Assembly (NCBI GenBank): GCA_020466095.1
Contig: CM035807.1
Span: 25,448,129-25,512,128 of the forward strand
From: Chlorops oryzae
Lineage: Eukaryota; Arthropoda; Insecta; Diptera; Chloropidae
DNA: 64,000 nt
Direction of reading: 5' to 3'
The position numbers were made by a program, and so were the translations under genes. The first letter of the stretch is position 1; every line of letters starts with the position of its first letter. The notes below the pieces were generated by a model. The model worked only from the letters and a program-made list of their open reading frames with translations, did not search any database and was not told the origin of the DNA. Shown here piece by piece: positions 49,791-62,195 of this stretch.

Positions 49791-50399
49791 GTACGTCTGC
49801 ACAAAATATAAACTTTTTTTTTTAATTCAATGAAAGACGTAATAGTATTTAAAGTGCTACTATTTTTTATCAATTTTTTTTAATAGTTCTCTTAATTTTT
49901 TTATGACTTCTTCATTTTCATTATTTCTTTTTTTTTTTATAATTCCTTAGTGTTGAAAATAGTGTGAATTATTTTTGATGAATTCTTTTTTATGTAGATA
50001 TAAAATTGAATCTTTTAGAACGCGTGAAAAATTTCTCTGCGCTAGAAGGGTAAAGTTTAAATTGCTCTTCCGTCTGTGAGAAAATATTATACCTAAGTTA
50101 ATGATGGGGGATGTTAAGAATATCAAATTCGTTACATTCAGTTTGCACTACAAACTCCAGAACGACTTGTAAAAAAGTCCCCAAGCAATTCGAATATCTA
50201 TAAATATCATCCTCGATAAAAATATTTTTCAATACGAAGCAAGATCAATTGAGGATGGTTATGGGCTTAGCGATGCAAATCAAGCTATTATCAATGCTTT
50301 GGGCTTGGCTTTTTTTTTTTAAGCTAGCCCTATCTCAAGGGCAGAACTCCTCAGACATACTTTGTCCATTGTTCTCTGACCCAAGATGGCATAAACTTT

Positions 50400-50690
50400 A
50401 CAGAGACTTCCGCGTTCTATGAATAAACCTCAGGAGGTCCCTGAAAGATAGGGAAGGAGAATTCTTTCCATACAAGTCGCTCGTACCGAAGACCCGCAGT
50501 CTGCTTCCCGTGAAAGCAGGACAGTGGAACAGGTAATTCTCCGCTGTCTACTCATCCCCTTCTCCGCAGTAGAGGCAGTCGAGGCAGTCGAGTTTTCGGC
50601 GACTCCTATCACCCTCAGGTGTTTTGCAAAAGCTCCATCCCCCGTTATAGCTCCTACCAGGAGCCTACAATACCTTGGCTTTGAGCACTA
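50400..50690 (-). pseudogene. 3' end of a non-LTR retrotransposon (C-terminal RNase H/zinc-knuckle region)
   Basis: Reading the - strand from about 50690: CSKPRYCRLLVGAITGDGAF, then AKHLRVIGVAENS. After a frame change at a short GAGGCAGTC duplication (50572-50590) it continues CLYCGEGDE, a stop, then TAENYLFHCPAF, GSRLRVFG and SFRDLLRFIHRTRKSL. The CxxC...HxxxC-PAF pattern followed by an RDLLRFI-type ending is characteristic of the C-terminus of fly LINEs of the I/LOA/R1 group. It has one stop and one frameshift, so it is a fossil. No reverse transcriptase remains nearby. Confidence 0.7.
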
Positions 50691-53600
50691 GACGAAGAAT
50701 TATTTTCAAATTGAAAGCCCGGAGGGTTACTTCCGAATCAAGTGCACCCAGAATCTAATTTGTCCACTACTCAGTCTAAATTTCGATGATTAAACTGAAT
50801 AGACGCCAGCCGCCCATTCGTGTCGATAATATAGAGAAAGAAAAAATGAACGCACCACAAACAAATTGAATACCAATAGAACCCCCTTATAAATCAATTT
50901 CAAGTTTATCCCGTGTTCAGACTATATTTCAAATATGGGGTGGATAGTCACAGTTTTAAATACCTCCACTAAAATGTGTTTCCACCTTTGAAAAAAATAA
51001 AATAAATTGAAAGACGGATATTGTTTTCACTTTACATTCAAACCATGTGTGCATTTTCTATTCGTTTAATGGGAAATTTTTAAAAACCCATTTTCCCAAC
51101 ACTATTGAACGATAACCAACCACCACCACCATCGCAACTAAAAATAAAGCTTAAATATTTGCACGGAAATTGTTGGTCCTCTATAACGGAAAACAACAGC
51201 AAATGCAAACATTGGGGAAACGAAAAACTAAATAAATATTTAAAGCGAACATAAAAAGCGGAAGAAAACAACAAGAACCAAAAAATAAATAAAAACAAGA
51301 AAACAAGAACGAAAAACAAAAAAACAAACAAACCATTTGAGAATTTATTGGAAAAGACTCTTGTTTGATGCTAGACCAAATGCAAAAGTCCCAAATAAAA
51401 CATTCATACGAAATGCACACTTGAAGTAGACGAAACAAAAAAAAAAAAAATAGAATAGAAAACGAAAGAAGAGTGAGAAGTGGACAAAAAACGTACCGAA
51501 AAACTCTAGACACGGAAGGACATAAAGCCTGGAAAAGACCATTAAGCTGTACGCTAACAATCCCATGCATACTAACAAGAGTCTGAACGGACATCGAAAG
51601 GAGAAAATTTTCCAACCAGAAGGTGGCTAAACAGTGGCGCAGTTCCCATTAGACTCATTTGCTAAAAAACAAAAAAAGAAAAAAGTGAACTTTATAGACA
51701 CTCAAACGTGAGTATCGATGGACTAAAGATATGTTATTACCAGGCCACCGTATATGGAAGCATATAGATAAGGAGAATTCCATTTCGGATTGAACAAGAA
51801 ATCTATTTACTTTTCTATTTAAATGGGGAAAAATTGTGATTTGTGGCTGTCGATTTGGATATCCCTAGCCCAGCGACTTGAAGATTTCGACCTATGATAC
51901 TCTACAGAGACTGCGTCACATACCGTCGCTAATTTTTCCAACTAATCGAGCAATCATGATATATGTAGGTTAAAGGGCCTCATTACCCATTTCAGTAGGA
52001 GGAATTATTCATATTTTAGAGGTAGGAATTATTCCTTAACTTTCCCACAAATGGGGCTCCCGAATCTCCGCTGTACTGCCTATGGTAAGGCCAGAACTTT
52101 GCGGTTCAGAGACAATGCCCTACAAATTTAAAATAATGCCCCAAATCATATACAGCATACTCTCCCAAGCGGACACCTACGGGACTGAAAAATATGTCCC
52201 CTTAAGAGGAAACTATTTGAGAAGAAACTATGCTACAGCATTCCCAAAAAGTACCCTTTTAAGAGGATTGCCCACTGGGAGAGAGTACAATGTACTGGAA
52301 AAATGCTTCGCTTAATATGCTTAACTTTTCATTGTAAATTCAAGGGAACGAGCTTCCATTTCGATGTCATGGAATTTAACCACACCACCTACTCCAAAAT
52401 ATAGTCTCGTCTGTAGCAGTTCTTTCAGGCAATTTTGATCCACTAACAGAATTAAAAAAAAAAGGAACGAGAAGTTCACACAATCCCAAGACTAATTTGG
52501 CCTTTAATAAAATTAATATTATTCGCCAAAACAATGCCAAATAACAGCGAAGCTGGACGAAACTTGACTCGTAAACAACGTTACCGTATTCAATATAGCT
52601 TGCACCTTTGCTCCTGCTCCTGCTCTTGCTCCTGCCTTTGCTCTCCTGGTCCTGCTTTCAGTTTACCGTTTTAGTTTAGAAAGCAACAAACCATGGCGTC
52701 AGAGCGCTCAAAGCGCAACAGTGCACTGCGATGTGTTAAGGAAGCGTATCGGAGCCGAGTATATTTAGGAACTAAGTAGTCCTTTTTCTCCATTTTGTTT
52801 TTCTTTTTTGAAAGTTTTTTATTGTTACTTTAATTCGCCTCTTTTTTTTATTTTGGTTTTAGTCCGTTTGAACTTTGTTACGAAGGCGTTAATGCTCAAC
52901 TAATTACGCCAATTCGACTGCAACAAAAGTTAAGTGCATAACTTTCTTGTACCGACATGATGTGCAGCATCCACAGAAAAAATATTTTTCTTAGAAAAAC
53001 GGCACTTGCTTTTATTTTCTTCTCAGTTGGCAATTACGGGGTTTCTTTTTAATATAAAGAAATCTTATTGCGGAAGTTCTCAAGCGCGAAAGTCATTAAA
53101 TTGAACTTCAGATGATTGCTTTTCATTTGAAAATAAATAAAGCTAAAGAGGAGAAGAGCTTCGCTGGGAATTCGCCAACGTTTTCGAAAAAACAGTTACC
53201 ATTGAATACTCATTACGTAATGTGAGACTCATTCGCGACGGCAAACGAATTCATACTTAACTTTCATCCATTTCGAAGAGTAAACTTTCATTGAACAGAA
53301 AGAATGAAGTAGAAAACTAAAGGGAAAATTCTCGGTCCAATTCTTGTAAATTCAAAAAAAAAAAAAAAAAAAAATTCAGAAAAAAGGAAAAGAAAGCGAG
53401 CGAACCCATATGAGTCACGTGCAAAATTGTATAGTATTAAGGAGAGGCTCCTTTTGGTGCTAGTATACATTCGTTTTATTCAATTGATTTATTTACTTAA
53501 AGCCAGACGTGTGTGCTCCAACGTTATTCGCTCTTCACAGTCCACTTCAATTCATCGTTAGTATTGGGAAAAAAAAAGGAGGACTACAATGTGAAGCCTG

Positions 53601-56600
53601 CCTCTCCAGTGAAGTATACTTGCCACTTGTCAATGTAGATTACCACTGGAACCTGAATACAATGAAAATAACTTCTCGTTTTTATTATTTTTTTTATATA
53701 TATTTTTTTTTCTTGTGCGATCTATTGTTTTTTATTTTTTTTACCTATTGTCAGCAGCAGTTTTATTTATCGGAAATTTACTGCTGCAAAGTTAAAATAA
53801 ATTTCCGTCGGGCTGCATATGGCAAAAAAAAAAAAATGAACAACAAATCATTAGAAAAAGTGGAAAGCCTTTTTGGAGCCTATCAGTTTTCATTGATAAG
53901 ATAAAAAAAAAAAAAAAATGGACACTTCGTTTATCGAAATGAAATTGCGATAGAGTGGATTAAAATAAGAAACCAGGAATTTCAACAATTGTGACACATG
54001 CTCTTTGATGGCCAATTACATTTAGAAATATATTGGAAAATATGCTTTCAATAATTGGCTACTCTTCAGAATGATGTCGAATAATTTTCACTATATAACA
54101 GGACCGATTATTTGGTGCGTCCTTCCAACTGCTTTTGAATTCCGATTTTTCCTTTTTCCGTTTTCCCTTTTTATTTCGAAATAGTTCTTTTGAGTTTCAA
54201 CAACTGACCGCAAATTACTGTTCAGCCGAATCCTGTTTACTCCAATAACCCACTCCAATATTGCCAAAAAATATCTACCTTCCAGAAACCACATTGCTTT
54301 AAGCAGCCATATTCTATTCAAATAACCATAGTCCTGGCTTATAGTCCTTAACTCTGCAGTCTGAATTTCAATGTACTCAATTATCTTTGTTTTAATTAAA
54401 GCAATTATAATATCCCATTTAATGGAAGAGCTCTTCGAATATAGACAAATAGAAAAAAGCTTACACTAGTTCCAAAAACATCGACAGGTACGTTACAAGG
54501 TAGGATATGGCTACGAAATTCCTTCGAACAAAGAAATTGAAAGGGGAAACTTCGTATGAAAAATGTAAAAATTCAATTTCCGTAGTAAATGCCAAAACTC
54601 TTTATCCTTTTGTTTTTTGTTTTTTTTTTTTATATTTTTTTTAATCCTGACACAAACAATAGAAGTTTCAAGTTTAAAACCCAAGAGTTGAGGCCAAATA
54701 TTTTCCTCATATTTACTTCTCAATCTGGTCGCTTTAGCTATTTGCTTTACAAATTCAAAGGAAGTTCAAGATGACAACAAAAACAAACACGACGACAGTA
54801 CCAAGAACAAGTACAAAATAATATACCGAGAACAACAAAAAACGAGGACAACAACGAATTCCAACAAAGGACAACTAAAACGAGGACATAATTGCCATTT
54901 AATGGATTTGTTACCACAACAATTGTTTTATTTGTATTCCACATGTTAGCACTGTCCTTGAGTGTTTTGTTCTGCTTGCCTGTCTATGTGTGTGTGCGTG
55001 CGTGCGCGTGTGTGTAACTGCGACTGAGATTCGAGTAACTTTAAAATGATACACATGTCCCTTCGAATGTAATAGACTTTACCGCAAAAGCATGTTTGTG
55101 AAATGAGTTTGCGAATGTGTCGTGTGTACGGTTATAGTTCGGGGATATATCTTGTCATATTTGCTATAAATTTGTGGAAATATCCGGTTTTGTTGTGTGC
55201 TTCAAGCTTTTTGCATTTCCTTCGAATTCAATTTGAAGAAGAACTTTTTTTTAATGCAGTGTGTTATGGTGGACGAAAGTGAGGTGGAGGAAGAGGTGAT
55301 TGGGTGTGGACAGGGAAAGGATTGTTGTATTCGTCTTCGTCTTTGTCTTCTCGTCCCTGAATAAGTCAAATTGCATTTAATTTGAATTTAAATTGTATAT
55401 ATAAAGTTGATTTCATCCGTAAAGTAACAAATAAAATACTTAAACCTTTCCTCTTGGCCGTTGACAGTTTTGTTGGCATGCAATAAACTTCCGAGTGAAG
55501 GGCATGCCAATGCAATGTGTAAGGAGGACAGCCATAACCGGAGAAAGACATTCAAATATGAAATACAATGTATGCATTTGCAGTTTTATTGGATTGGCTT
55601 TTAAACGTAAGGATTTATGGGTCTTCTTCTTCATATTTGCATTTTTGACTTATAGCAAGTAAATAAATAGACGTCAACTTTTATAATGACGAATTTTCCA
55701 GGGTGGGCTCTTTAAAGTTGCGGTTGGATTTGAACGTTGTAGCAGAAAGCTGACAGAGCTGAGGGATGATTTTTTGCTCCCCATTTCGATTTGTATCCTC
55801 CACAAGAGTGGATTAACATTCAATACTTTGGCTAACACCCATTTTGTGCTCATTTTAATCGGATTAATTGAAGGTACTTGATAAAATTGTTGTGAAAATG
55901 GCCCTTAACCAAAGTCAACTTGGAAGGCTCTTAATTTGTAAAGAACGAATTTAAAAGAATTTCCTTTGTTCATTCTCGTTTGGCTCGATTTAAATCACAC
56001 GATCAATTTTTTTGAGCTTTCCAAAAAAATATACCTGAAATTCCTTCCATACCGCACGGCAAAATGGGCAACATTTTCTGTTTGCCAGGGGACTACTGTC
56101 CCACCCGTTGCCTTTCATAACGCGTGCCATCTTACTGTGCAATATTCTGCCACCGATTCGTTCTTCTTCTATTCATTATTTCTTACTCAACGCAATCGAA
56201 TGGTCATAAAAAAATAAAAATAAAAAACTGAAAATGCAATAAAAAAACTTCTTTCATTTGCATAAAGTCTTGTTTTAAAACAAAAATAACATAAACCAAC
56301 GGAAGAGCGAACAGAATGCAGCAAATTTATTTATTTTTTTTTTTTTTGTGAGGTAATTCTTTTATTACACCATTAAGATTAATATAAGCCATGGCGCAAT
56401 TGTAACGCTATATGGAGCAGCATATCTACAGGTAAAATCGTAGTACAGTATTAGCCCAACTGCAATGCTATAATATTATTACGATCGAGTCTCACTCTCA
56501 AACCCTGGCATTTCAAATTGAAGTAGTTTTTGCGGTAGTGCATCATAAATGAATTTATTAAAAATTTATTCGAAATTGAAAGCTTTACAAAATGTGCTAT

Positions 56601-56810
56601 TTGCGTAAAAGCGGTCAGCTTAAATAATTAATGGATAAGTTTTAAGTCTTGAATTTTCACTTAACTTTGTTTACTTTTTTTCTTAAATATTTTCTTAAAA
56701 TAAAAATAAATAAAAATATTAAAGAAGCAAGCACCTGTCCAATTGAAAGATTCCAGTTTTGTTCGGTTTAAAAGTGAAAAAAATTCTATTGTTAGTTTGA
56801 TAGTTCGTAC

Positions 56811-58268
56811 CCCAGCGGGAAATTATTTCCTGCTTGACAAAGTCATCAGTGATATCATCGATGACATATAGGTGTAAGAATCATGCGTGACACCTTGGGG
56901 GACATGTCATCGTGGAGGGATGCTGTTCATGTGATTCAATGCTATTGAATACTGATATTTAAATCAGACCTGTTAAATCCCGATTAAGATTAATAATCAT
57001 GAATTATTGTTCTTTTTTTAAGCCATTATCATTATTAATTTAACTTTTTGAAATTTTTGATTATTAATGATTGCGATTACCAAATAATCGTGAAATAATC
57101 AGGACTATTTCAGATTAATGAAAAAAATCAGAAAAAATCAAAAAATAATCAAAAAAATAATCCCGATTAATTTTAGATTATTTTTGAATATTTTTTATTT
57201 TTTTTTTTTTATTATTTTTGATTTTTCCTGATTATTTTTGGGTTTTTTGATTTTTTTTTGATTATTTTTGATTTGTTCTGATTTTTTTTTATTAATTTTA
57301 ATTATTTTCAATTTGTAATTGAATAACATCGTTTTTCCAAAGTTTCCCTCTAGTCCGTGGGACCGGCACCGGACAAGTGAATTCACCGGCCACCTGTGGT
57401 TAGGACCACCCCTCGTCAAACCACCGGCAATACTTTCGAGAGGCGAATTTTACATTGCGATGTCATAGGCAAGGACATATGGGCCCCTCGCTGTACTACT
57501 GACGAGGGGGGTGTTCCTGACCACAGGTGGCCGGTTAATTCACTTGTCCGGTGCCGGTCTCACGGACTATAGGGAAACTTTGGAAAAACGATGTTATTCA
57601 ATTACAAATTAAAAATAATTAAAATTAATAAAGAAAATCAGAACAAATCAAAAATAATCAAAAAACTCAAAAATAATCAGGAAAAATCAAAAATAATCAA
57701 AAAAAATCAAAAATATTCAAAAATAATCTAAAATTAATCGGGATTATTTTTTTGATTATTTTTTGATTTTTTCTGATTTTTTTCATTAATCTAAAATAAT
57801 CCTGATTATTTCATGACTATTTGGTAATCGCAATCATTGAATAATATAGGTCATACAAAAATAATCATTAAATAATCACTATTTCACTCATAAGAAAAAA
57901 ATAATCTGATTAATTAATCATTAATTAAATAATCGTTATTTAACAGGTCTGATTTAAATAAGGACGAGTGCTCGACGCGAAAATCGCGGGTACGATCCCT
58001 GGCTGAGAAAAGCAAAAAATCTTAAAAATTGATTTTAAAAAATTTTTGAAATATGCAATGTGTTGCTCTCAAATGCTTTTTTTCCATCGCGCACCCCCTA
58101 CATGACATGTCATGCTAGAAGTCACAAGTGACGATGACATGTCACCGGTGAATTCACTGCCCAACTCCTGTACAAATGTCATACAAAATGTCCTATGAAT
58201 TCGCACACGTTCCGACTCCAAAGTCACCCTGACTTCATCGATGATGTCAGGGAACATTTCTCGCTGGG
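56811..58268. mobile_element. Non-autonomous inverted-repeat element with a nested foldback
   Basis: The left end CCCAGCGGGAAATTATTTCC and the right end, the reverse complement of CCCAGCGAGAAATGTTCCCT, are imperfect terminal repeats. Inside both ends occur ATCATCGATGA and ACATGTCATCG subterminal motifs in inverted arrangement. The middle is occupied by the foldback 56956-57960. No transposase frame and no clear target duplication, so the superfamily is not assigned. Confidence 0.6.
56956..57960. repeat. 1-kb foldback palindrome
   Basis: The outermost 21 bases (TATTTAAATCAGACCTGTTA and one more, 56956-56976) are exactly complementary to 57940-57960. Complementarity continues inward through degenerate AATCAAAAAT repeats and a GC-rich block (GGCCACCTGTGG, CCGGTGCCGG, AACATCGTTTTTCCAAAG). 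It ends in an unpaired centre of roughly 80 bases around 57420-57500. It resembles foldback-type elements; as RNA it would form a very long hairpin. Confidence 0.9.
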
Positions 58269-60664
58269 ACACTTCGTTCTTTTAACATTCTATTGGTGTG
58301 AAGACTACCACTTTTATTTTCAAGTCCTTAAGATCATCTTCTAATATTCTTCATTAAATAAAAGCGTTTGTCTCGACGACTTTCGAAAATAATCGTATTG
58401 TGTAATCGGCAAACATAAAAAGAACAAAAGGTGCCATTTAACCAATTCAAATAAAGTGGAGAATTTACATAAGAATGCCTCAGAAATAAAAGAACAATTT
58501 GTATGAAGTGTTATTTTATTTGCCCATATGTGTGTGTGTGTGTGCGCCTCATAATCAATGAGTGTTTCCGGCTTTTCGCTTGATTTTCCAACTCATATGA
58601 TTCAGGTTTTTTATTGTTATGCAAAACAACAGAAAATGAAACTAAAATATGAGTAATACTTATATGTGAGAGAAAAAGAATAGCATACTTTCCAGCTGTA
58701 CAAAGCTACGATTATTTATTCTGCTCGTCTTCATATGCTTGAGTGCATAAAAATTAATATACCAAAAAGGGTTTATAGAAAAAAATACATATATTTTTTT
58801 TTTCCAGCTAGAAGATAAGGCAAATGGGGGTCTATCAATCTTTAGAGCTATATCGCAAAAAGCGCTCTTTGTAGAATGAAATGACATCGCTCATGTATGT
58901 GTATGCATAGTATGTGTAAGCAGTCATAATGCTGTCATTATTATCATCGTATAAGGAAGGTAACATTGTGACAACGTCAAATCGATAACCGAATTCAAAG
59001 CCTGTCAGAATTAATAAATATGTTTTTATTAAAAATGAAGAAAAAAAGGGTGAAAATCGTAGTTAATCGTCTGAATGTAAGGAATTTTTGCAGCAAAGAA
59101 AAAAAAAAGAGGGTTATTTTTTTGAAAAGCTGACATTTCATTGCGTTCCATTCTGCTTCATGTCTCACTTGTCATAGAAACACGAAGGAACACGTTCTTT
59201 TTTTCTCCATTCACTTTATTTTTTCAGACCAGATATCTGAAACCCTTGTGATAGATGGGTATGGGAGCGAGAGAGAAGGAAAGCTGTGTGTTAGGACCCT
59301 TAGTAAATTGAAAACTCTGCTTTGCGAACAGCAACAAAGAGCATTGAATATTTGCATATTTGAGTTTAGATGTCATTGGTGGTCTATTTGTGTTCGTGCG
59401 TACGTTTTGTTTGCGCAAGGTGTTTTAAGGCTAAATGGTGTAATAAAGTTCAAGAGCATATTTGTATGCGGCAGTAAAAGCTGTTGGCAGTCATCGTTGT
59501 TGGTGTTGGTGGTTCATGTTCATGTTTTATGCTGTTGTTGTTGTTGTTGTTTTTGTAGGGATAATCGTTAAGAGTATCGGTGAGTTTTCGACTTAAAAGC
59601 GCAACTTCGTCGACAAAAGTGAAATTGCTTGTACGTGTGCTGCGTGCCGCTATTAGCATAACAAAAGCTCAACAAATACAAATAGACTACTAAAAGCATG
59701 CACAGTGGGTGGGAGGGTAGGTGGGAGAGGAGTGGGAGGGTTAGACCAAACGAATCGCGGCGAACAGAACAAAGCCGAAGATGAGGAAAAAGTGGCAGCA
59801 CATATGCAAATCTGTTGAAGCAGACACACTTTCATGCCATCACGCACGCTGTGCCGATAATGCTCTCTCAGTGTGCTGTCGACTCAAGTGTTGAGCAATT
59901 TCACGGATAGAGTCTTAACGGAGGAGAAAAAAAAACAAAACAAAAAAAAACCAACAAAAATCCAACAAAAATAATGAGAGGAAGTTAAAGGTAAACATGC
60001 GACATAAATTTTAAGATGCCTATCTAAACTCATAACCATGCACAATCTATAATAACCCATCATAAAAAAGGACTTTGTGTTGAAACAGTCAGTAGCGCAC
60101 ACTTCCCGGCTCTCCTACTTAATCAATTGGCGCGCAAGCGGGCATGAAATGTTTATTATCAATTATTTGCTATCGCTGCCTTCGCTTTGACACTGTAAAA
60201 AAAATTCGTGTCTTACACACGCAAAGGTCTAAGAGAATTTATTTAAGTTTTCGTAGAAAAAAACTCATCATCCTCCTCGTTTGGCAATTTCCCTTCTCCG
60301 AACCATTAAAATCTTTTAAAATTCCCAAATACAATAAATTGGCAATATTTTTTTTTATGTATCTTAGATTTTATTTATTTATTTTTTGTTCGATTCTGTA
60401 GGAAGTACCCGCGCGTGACGTCAAGTTTATATTAACCGCAACCGACAAGGATTGTTGTGAAGAAGAAAAAAATTTAATATTTTTTGCTGTCAGCCTTCAA
60501 GCTTTTTGCGTCGAAGTAATTTACTTCTGGCGTTTTCACTCCACTTTATTCAATTGCAGGCGTCCGTTTTTTTTTTTTTTTTTTTTTTTTTTTAACGTCG
60601 CACGCTTTTTCTTAACATTGAGGGTATAGCTTATTATTGCTTTTGAGTGTCTGATACCGATATA

Positions 60665-60777
60665 CAGTCAAACATTCATAACTCGAATTATCATTATCCA
60701 AAGAAATAGTTAGGGAATCGTCTTTAAAATATTCGCTATTACCTCCCGAATCAGTTCGAGTTATGGAAACTTTACTG
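60665..60777. mobile_element. pogo-like MITE, 113 bp, TA target duplication
   Basis: Starts CAGTCAAACATTCATAACTC and ends GAGTTATGGAAACTTTACTG, flanked by TA (60663-60664, 60778-60779). The internal ATTATCCAAAGAAATAGTT and AATATTCGCTATTACC segments match the copy at 44902-45073. Confidence 0.85.
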
Positions 60778-62153
60778 TAATTACGGTCATAAGCTTGTTC
60801 ATGCGTTTTAATTCTATTGGCACAGGAAAATTAGGGTCGGTAGAAATAAGGTTCTATTTGAAGAAAAGCGCATTCTACGATTCTCTTACAATTTTGGTTC
60901 CCTTAAGCGGAATTGTGTTGATGCCATTGACGATGATAATTTCTATTTGAATGGAACTATGGTTGGCTAAACGCCAGAAACAGCCATACTTTAGGCTTCT
61001 TTTTATAGCTTTGAAGAAGAATGATAGTAATTCTCTTGCTTATCGCCTTAAGTAATAGATGAACCGAGTGATGCTTTTTATGGGGCAGAGAAGAACTTGC
61101 TACAGTATTTTATATACATAGGAAGAAGGCTACTTATCTTCTTTTCGTTAAAAAGAGTTCTCGAATAGAAAAGCAAATAAAATAATCAATTCAATCTAAT
61201 CAATGCCATCCTGAAAATGCATCATTCACACCGAATCATGCAATTCGGAATATCCTCAATACCAGAAATACCTTCAGTTTCGAACAGTTCTGTACAAATG
61301 ATTTCCGCCGCATTGCATGCCGAATGGAATTTCGCTACGATTTCAGTGAAATCATCCACCGCCCCGCAGAGCACCGGATAAAACAATACGCAGCTTTAGC
61401 CACTTAACCAAAATGCAACCGATAAAAATCGACCCAGAAGACCAGTTTCAAAAGTGCAAATTTGTGCTCTGTGCCCTCGAACGAACACACACAGTAGCAG
61501 CCAGTAGTCGTTTCGGGATCGTTCTTAACAACCTCCCAAATACATGCACGTTAAAAAGAAACGAATAAAGACCCAAAAAAAGAAAAAAAAAACAGTCCAA
61601 AAGAAAGGAAATCTCTAAATGCAGCAATTTCGAGGATGCAAAATGCATTTCTTGTTACTGCGCGCATACCAAACAGCTAAAAAGAGTAAATCGAATAAAG
61701 TAAAAGTAAATTTACGAAGTGAACTCTGATGCACGACGATGTTGTGAATGTGCACTGCCGTAACCAAAGACTGTGCAAGAACGTAAGGCAAAAAATGAAG
61801 GGAGCAAAAAAAGGGAACTAAAGCGAACTTGAAGAAAAGAAAAAACGTACAAATTCAAGAACAAACATTGGCTTGTAGCAGTGGAAGTGAAAGCATTTAG
61901 CATTCTAAGGTATAAAAGGAATTGATGTTGGGTGCTAGTCGGGGAGAGCAGGGCATAAAAGTATTCAATTCAAGCAGAGAGAAGCCCCGAAATATATAGT
62001 CTGGCAAAAGAAATTGTTCATGCCAGAAAGTAAATCCATTTTACACAGACGATTGCCTAAGCAAACCACATCGACAACTTTTAGTCAACGCTTAGCGGAA
62101 AGCTCGAGCGATGGTGCGCCACCATTACACACTGCTGTAAAATGGGGAGAGCT

Positions 62154-62188
<35 letters not shown>
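62154..62188 (+). repeat. (GT)n microsatellite
   Basis: Uninterrupted GT dinucleotides of about 35 bases; the usual fly microsatellite type, no further function inferred. Confidence 0.95.

Positions 62189-62195
<7 letters not shown>

Noticed and set aside
52082..52315. 77-codon + strand ORF containing LRGNYLRRNYATAFPKSTLL
   Set aside because: Short, unrecognised; DNA around it has internal repeats, so probably transposon debris, but no element could be defined.
57962..58030. tRNA gene or tRNA-derived SINE
   Set aside because: Only a B-box-like GGGTACGATCCC is visible; no A box, acceptor stem or cloverleaf could be drawn.
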